Assembly (NCBI GenBank): GCA_964017065.1
Contig: OZ024788.1
Location: 12,418,845-12,482,844 of the forward strand
Direction of reading: 5' to 3'
DNA length: 64,000 nucleotides
Source: Haliclona indistincta
Lineage: Eukaryota; Porifera; Demospongiae; Haplosclerida; Chalinidae
The translations under genes were made by a program, and so were the position numbers. Shown in pieces: positions 58,172 to 64,000 of the stretch. The notes under the pieces were generated by a model. It was not told the DNA's origin and did not search any database. It saw only the letters and a list, made by a program, of their open reading frames with translations. How positions within the stretch are numbered: position 1 is the first letter of the stretch; each line of letters begins with the position of its first letter.

Positions 58172-58815
58172 GGTGGCGCTTCACCGGAAACAGCAACTTC
58201 AGCAAGTAAAATAATCATATTCATGGTTTATTCATAGATATCGATTGTCAACCGGCTATGCCCAATAGTCGTAATACAAATTTTGCGGCGCGCGCTCACC
58301 ATCATGGCGGCTAATGAGGACAGTTTTAGGTACACAATCCTCCGCTGTTCCTTGACGCCGGCTGCTGTTGCTAGCTAAATTGAGTCCCTTAGACTTCGGG
58401 CCATAGACATTTGTATTGATTTTAACGAAGTAAGCTATATCTTCCGTGTAATAGCTGCATATCGACAGGTGAGTGGCAGAACTGGCCATTATTCAAGAAA
58501 AAAGGCTTTATTTCTGGGAAAACGATGCAAATGCATGTGAAGCACAAGAAGGCAAGTGTGTCTGTAGTATTTATTCTCGTCTGTCTAGTGCCGCTGTTGC
58601 ACATAGTGTACCTAACGCTCACCAGCAAGCGTCGTCCGCCCCACTAATGCTGTTTATACAACAGCACTCAAACTTGGAATAATAAGAGGAGACCACTAGG
58701 TGACTGTGCAACACACACAAGAACTCCATAACTAAAAGTATTGTAGAAAAAAGAAAGTATAGCTGCATAAGTATGAATAATATTAACTACTTCCTGTTTC
58801 CGGTGAAGCGCCACC
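58172..58815. mobile_element. TTAA-flanked element with ~25-bp inverted ends
   Basis: 'ggtggcgcttcaccggaaac' is exactly inverted at the right end. TTAA is at 58168-58171 and 58816-58819. This fits a Kolobok- or piggyBac-like non-autonomous element. The enclosed ORF 58473-58682 has no features. Confidence 0.75.
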
Positions 58816-59247
58816 TTAAGGGGACGGTTACCACTTTGCCTCATTAAATATTCATAAAATAATATTATCATTGCCGATCGGCAATGATATGTAGGGATGA
58901 CCTCGAACTAAGATGGCGGCTACTCATGTGTGAAAATGAGTTTTCGCACATATCTCTACTGTTATACATTTCTACTGCATTTTCACTATCTCTAAGGGAA
59001 TCTGAAGTGCGAGCGCTTGTAGGAAGTCTATGAAAGTCGCCGGGACTGCTTGCTTGTCGACGAAAATCAAGATGGCGACTCTCAGGGAGGGCGTTGCAGA
59101 TCTTCGCTGTTGTAGTGTTTCTCGAGATTCCAGACATCTAGGAGTGATCAGGCGATTGTTCTAAGCATGGAAATACCTTTGGCGAAGCGGGCAGATGTTT
59201 CTAAAGTGGTAAACAAAAATCGCCGCCCACGCGAATTGTTCATCTTC

Positions 59248-59450
<203 letters not shown>

Positions 59451-59630
59451 GCCTAGCGCTGTCCTGAGTGAACGAATCACTACCAAACCTTCATAATTGC
59501 ACGTGTATATATCTGGAATAGTGCACTTACTTCTTAGATAGGCATTAAACACTATCAGAAGCGAGTAATCCTTGAAAAACATGGGTTTTAGGCCGTTTTG
59601 GACTGAAGACGCCATTAAATAGTAATATTA

Positions 59631-59950
59631 TTAACCCTCTTGTCGCAACTCATCATTGACTCCGCCCACATCAGTTTTGCAGCTAGCTATCTCGATCGAT
59701 ACTGCGTTTTGTCTCTGGTCTGGACGCTTCAGCGCGCAAGCCAGAGGTATGAAATTTTGTCTAGAGCTGTACTATACTCTAAATAACACTGTTCGTTAAA
59801 GCTTCAGATGGCGGGTTAAAACTGACATGCCCAGACGTGAACAAGTCGGAACAACTTCCCTGTAGTAGGCTTACCAGCAAGATTCTACGCACAGAAAGGT
59901 TCCTACACCACGCAGCGTAAGGACTAGAAGCTACTGTGAGTGTGATATTG
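59631..59950. repeat. Fragment of the piggyBac-like family seen at 8853-10289
   Basis: Starts 'ttaaccctcttgtcgc' and matches the reverse complement of 10293-10000 through 'ctacaccacgcagcgtaag'. The other terminus was not found. Confidence 0.65.
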
Positions 59951-60295
59951 GATTCTGCTAGGCGTGGTCCGACTATTTAGGCCAGTTTGCAGCATCATGA
60001 TCGAGTTGTCAGTATTACTGAGTCTCTTCTTCATCCATTACAGTACTAACAAGTATACCTGGACTTGATATTTTGCTGTCTGCGTCCTCAACCTCTTTAA
60101 CTATTTTAAACCTCTCATTGAATGATTGGTAATATTAAACGATTATTTTAAACCACACTCCTTACTCTCAAGACCTGTGCACGTTCACATCTGCATGCTA
60201 GACTAGTAACTGCTGCTCACAGAGTTGTCAAAATGAAATAACATGTAACATAGAATAAGTTCAAACTGATAGTGATCAAAAAAGTAACAGGAACA
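59951..60295. other. No gene seen
   Basis: No supportable ORF or clear repeat. Confidence 0.35.
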
Positions 60296-60880
60296 AGTAA
60301 AGTAAAAAAGCTTTAATAAAAAAAACTGAAAAGTGTAGGGATGACTCTTAAAAAAGGAAAGGAACAAGATGGGATGATGCTTGCAAAAGTAAAGGAACAA
60401 GATGGAATAATGCTTGCAAATGTAAAACTCCCAAGTATCCCTACATCAGCGGCTTGAAGGAGGACGCAGTCCGATGGAGTAATTGACGGTTGTAAATAAC
60501 TAGAGGTATCTGTGTTTAGGAGGACGCAGTCCGATGAAGTATTTGACGGTTGTAAATAACTATAGAGGTATCTGTGTTTAGGAGACGCAGTCCGATGAAG
60601 TAGTTGACCGTTGTAAATATGCTGCAGGTAGCTGTGTTTGGAGGACGCAGTCCGATGAAGTAATTGACGGTTGTAAAGGTATAGGAAGAGGATTCTGCAT
60701 TTGTCAGTTGCTCGTCGTCGCAACAAGCCGCTGATGTAGGGATACTTGGGACTTTTACATTTGCAAGCATTATTCCATCTTGTTCCTTTACTTTTGCAAG
60801 CATCATCCCATCTTGTTCCTTTCCTTTTTTAAGAGTCATCCCTACACTTTTCAGTTTTTTTTATTAAAGCTTTTTTACTT
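60296..60880. repeat. Foldback with ~160-bp arms and a 4x62-bp tandem repeat in the loop
   Basis: 'agtaaaaaagctttaataaa' to 'ccctacatcagcggctt' is inverted at 60720-60880. The loop 60457-60685 holds four copies of a ~62-bp unit ('ggaggacgcagtccgatgaa', 'attgacggttgtaaataact'). Confidence 0.85.
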
Positions 60881-60884
60881 TTTA

Positions 60885-62352
60885 AATCATAGTGTGAAGA
60901 CAAAAAGCGCTATTAAGCTAAGATAAGCTTTATTGAATGCACCATCGACTTATCTATGTATAAAATAGTCCAGGTCAACAACTGCTACAGTAGAATAAGC
61001 CGGTATTGTGCCAAAGTCGACTCGCTATAAAACTGAATTTTCGGCGCCAAATTTCTTGACGAGCGTGCTAAGGCAAGAAGCGAAGTACACACCAAACGCT
61101 TCCTAAAGACAAACTATAGGTCCGTATCTATACTGGAAAGAATAGAGGCATCTTGTTTCCGAAAAATTCCAATAAATGGCTTAAGGAAGACGCTGAAACA
61201 CGCCATTTTAGCCATTTATTGGGAATTTTTCGTAAACAAGATGCTTCTATTCTTTCCAGTATAGATGTTATGCGCAAACCATGGATCGGGACAATCCATG
61301 GATTGCGCTTCTCAAAGCATGGATACGTGCTTTGCGCGGGCAATCCATGGATTGCCCAGCACTTGCGCGATCCATGGATTGCGCAACCACACATGTCACT
61401 AGGCGTTCGGGCAATTGAAGTAGTCCATATTTCAGTGTCAAAAGCCGTCTTCGAGGACTGCATAACAAAATCGTTTGTGCAGAAGAAGAAAGGAGCAAGG
61501 TGACTGGTCGAGAGTAAGGAAAAGGAAATCGTGGCCTACCTTTAGGCTGGTGAAGATAAGGACGATCCACTGAATGGCATGCTGTGTTTTCGTCTGGCAC
61601 ACTATGTTCTCTCCAGATGATTATAATTGAAATGAACTATCTCTGCTAATATTGCAGGCTGTAATACTAGATATTGAAGAATAAGAATCCAGGGATGTCT
61701 ATAGAAGATTCTACTGAGGCCTTCTATTGCTACTTTGATCATTGCATACCCTAGCTGCCCACAGCTATTACAGCCTGAACTCAAGACTCATACAGCCATA
61801 TTCATTTCATGTATCTCAACCTTGCTGCCTCGATCAGTATACATAGCTATTTACTATAGTTAGAATAAGGCTATAGGCAATCAAGTTGAGCAGCATTGCT
61901 GCCGGAGGAGCTTCAGTGGCGAACGTCAGTAGAGTCCGCCGCCGCTTCCATGCATCAATGGTTTGGCCGACATCCATACTTTGAGTGCCTCGCTTGCGCG
62001 ATCCATGGATTGAGCAGACAATCCATGGATTGTTGCGCAAAGCACGGATCCATACTTTGGGCAGCGCAATCCATGGATTGTCCCGATCCATATTTTGCGC
62101 ACAACATAGATACGGACCTATAATTTCTCCTTAGGAAGCGTTTGGTGTGTACTTCGCTTCTTGCCTTAGCACGCTCGTCAAGAAATTTGGCGCCGAAAAT
62201 TCAGTTTTATAGCGAGTCGACTTTGGCACAATACCGGCTTATTCTACTGTAGCAGTTGTTGACCTGGATTATTTTATACATAGATAAGTCGATGGTGCAT
62301 TCAATAAAGCTTATCTTAGCTTTATAGCGCTTTTTGTCTTCACACTATGATT
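60885..62352. repeat. Large foldback with CAATCCATGGATTG clusters and a nested foldback
   Basis: 60885 ('aaatcatagtgtgaagacaa') to about 61400 is inverted at about 61990-62352. The palindrome 'caatccatggattg' or close variants occurs about four times in each arm near the centre. The left arm alone carries an extra foldback, 61131-61263 ('ggaaagaatagaggcatctt' and inverse), absent from the right arm. The centre 61420-61980 has no supportable gene. Confidence 0.8.
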
Positions 62353-62470
62353 TAATATTATTTTATGAATATTTAATGAGGCAAAGTGGTCCCCTTAATA
62401 ACACAAGCAAACACTTGGCTAATACTGTTCCAAATATGGAAGCGAGGTGTAGCTTGTGGTTTGGTATATA

Positions 62471-62825
62471 CAGTACCGCTCACGAGTAAGTGTACTGAAA
62501 CCCGCGGGCTAACCGCGCGTAACTCGGGGGTGCCCACGGGTCCGTGGACGTGTACCCGCTGCCCGCACCACACTAACCTGCGGCCCTCATGCAGCCTTGC
62601 ATGCACTCGCGACCCGCTGGATAGCTAGGCAGACTCACGTTGTCGTTGTTGTACTTTCGCGAGCATATACAGTGCTCGCACGTATCCGCACCAGCGCGTG
62701 ATGCACTCTGTATTCTCAGCTACCCGCGGTTAATGATGCACGGTTCCGCGGGCAAGACAAAATTACCCCCGGGTTGCCTGCGAGTCTCCCGCGGGTGTTG
62801 GTCCACTTACTCGTGAGCGGTACTG
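62471..62825. mobile_element. TA-flanked MITE, sister of 50619-51092
   Basis: Perfect 22-bp inverted ends ('cagtaccgctcacgagtaag'), TA at 62469-62470 and 62826-62827, GC-rich interior ('cccgcgg', 'cgggggtgccc'). Confidence 0.88.
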
Positions 62826-63145
62826 TAGCTGTACTTGTACTCTGAATAGCGCTCATGAATCTAATTATTGTTGCGTGAATATCATTATAAGCGATATGTA
62901 TATCTCTAGAACTAATCAGAATTCTCCACTGTAACGCTGGATTTTTACTTATCAATCTAAAATGAACATATGCTGTAAAACCAACAAAAATCCAAGAGAT
63001 GAATTTTCACATCGGTCATACCTTAAGTGCATATGTTTGCTCTAGAAATGTAAGCGCATGCGCCTAATAATGCGCCAGTACAGTAAGTGAATGCAGTTAA
63101 TAATAGTTAATAATTATATGGAATTATTTCCATTAGTTCATTCAG

Positions 63146-63289
63146 AATGGTAGTTGAGAAACAGAAGTATGGATTTCTAGCGCGGATGTTTACTGCTATT
63201 TCAATGGTTTCTCTGGTTTCTATTCCATGGGCTATCAGAATGTTTAATAACCACTTCAAACAAAACCAAATCGAGGCCTCCATTGCAAG
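63146..63289 (+). CDS. Candidate host exon encoding a short membrane-like N-terminus
   Basis: Acceptor 'cattcag', ATG at 63147 opening 'MVVEKQKYGFLARMFTAISM', then a hydrophobic stretch ('VSLVSIPWAI'), then 'KQNQIEASIAR', and donor 'caag|gttagt' in phase 2. This could be the first coding exon of a small single-pass membrane protein. Not recognised. Confidence 0.4.
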
Positions 63290-63554
63290 GTTAGTACTGT
63301 TGTCATACTATCTTCTTATTCATAGTTGCAAACCATCCTTGAATGGCCGGTACAGTTCCAGGAAAATCACTCTTGTCCAACTAGTACCCTTGAATGTCCT
63401 GGAATTTTTGTGTTATGTAAAAAAGTGGGTGACGGTTTTAAATCCACTTCAGGGAATCTGTTTTCTTGCATGCGCAAGAGAATAAAGGTTTGTGGCCTGT
63501 CCAACAATTTTTTCTTATGAGGCCTCAAGTTAAATGCACAATGATTTTAAGATT

Positions 63555-64000
63555 AAAAAGATTTCTATCGAAATCAAAACGATGTAGGGATGAAGAAATC
63601 TACCACTGGTCCACAATGTAAACCAACAAGGAAATGGTAACACGCTTGACTGGATAATTGCATGACCAAGCATCCTACATCAGTTACTGTACATAATTAT
63701 GGACTCTCTGTCAACACCAGCATTCATGATCAGTGGAGGTAGCATTGTAGTCATTACATTTTTGTACAAATGGATGCTGTACATAGCAAGTACGATGATA
63801 TAGCCAAACTAAAATGAAGACAAAATTATTATCATTAACCTTTAAGTTACTGGCTATAGCCCAAGTTGCTAGTGTTGCCAGCAGACTGAGAGTCCATAAT
63901 TTTGTACAGCCACTGATGTAGGGATGAATGGCCTATTGTCCAGTCAAACATGTTACCATTTCCTTGTTGGTTTACATTGTGGACCAGTGGACCAGTTTGT
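63555..64000. repeat. P-family foldback, cut by the window end
   Basis: Left arm 'aaaaagatttctatcgaaatcaa' from 63556; inverted arm from about 63905 to the window end ('ccactgatgtagggatgaat', 'attgtggaccagtgg'). The loop is longer than in other copies. Confidence 0.8.

Noticed and set aside
60457..60685. Regular repeats in the loop suggested a CRISPR-like array
   Set aside because: Units are contiguous 62-bp tandem repeats with no unique spacers, inside a eukaryotic foldback element.
62373..62955. ORFs around the 62.5-kb MITE
   Set aside because: They cross MITE borders and consist of GC-rich repeat sequence.

Overview
The window looks like a metazoan nuclear scaffold, AT-rich and packed with mobile DNA. 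The multi-exon genes have very short GT-AG introns (about 50-65 bp), there is a fixed 200-bp N gap, and there are many foldback/MITE families plus DIRS-type, Crypton-type and Tc1-like elements. This would fit a demosponge such as Amphimedon, but that is inference from style; no single-copy marker gene here proves it.

Layout. 1-2.4 kb: a diverged tandem duplication, a short STPR-like repeat ORF and foldbacks. 2.44-10.96 kb (minus strand): a decayed DIRS/PAT-like tyrosine-recombinase retrotransposon with split direct repeats (A1-ORFs-B1-A2-B2). It sits in the loop of a foldback family (here 'F') and was itself hit by a Mutator-like element (9-bp target duplication), a piggyBac-like element (TTAA) and another F copy. 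11-15 kb: foldbacks and a MITE. 15.06-19.44 kb: a minisatellite array of roughly 0.5-kb units. 20.4-21.8 kb: a degenerate C2H2/transposase-like gene lacking its central exons. 23.5-27.0 kb (minus) and 27.2-29.8 kb (plus): an apparently functional head-to-head pair, a SAM-domain (SAMD3-like) gene of 10 exons and a C2H2 plus 'MHDILEG' transposase-like gene of at least 10 exons running into the gap.

31.3-34.0 kb: a Tc1/mariner-superfamily transposon with ~75-bp inverted termini, TA target, an intact DD34E transposase and a divergently transcribed partner with a ubiquitin/PB1-like N-terminus and a SHOCT-like C-terminus. It lies in the intron of a small host gene fragment. 34.3-40.4 kb: a dyad mosaic invaded by a 5'-truncated reverse-transcriptase element. 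40.9-42.2 kb: a broken Crypton/DUF3504-type tyrosine recombinase. 42.4-51.2 kb: F, P, hAT-like and TA-type MITEs and a 1.25-kb near-perfect foldback. 51.5-55.2 kb: a second, decayed and rearranged copy of the transposase/partner pair, interrupted by an element with an array of short palindromes. 55.5-64 kb: more foldbacks, two TTAA elements that abut at one TTAA, and a few candidate host exons.

The most interesting signals are the two independent gene pairs, each a transposase-like protein arranged head to head with a non-catalytic protein across a ~0.2-kb promoter, and the several places where sequence in the same window serves as the empty site that proves an insertion.
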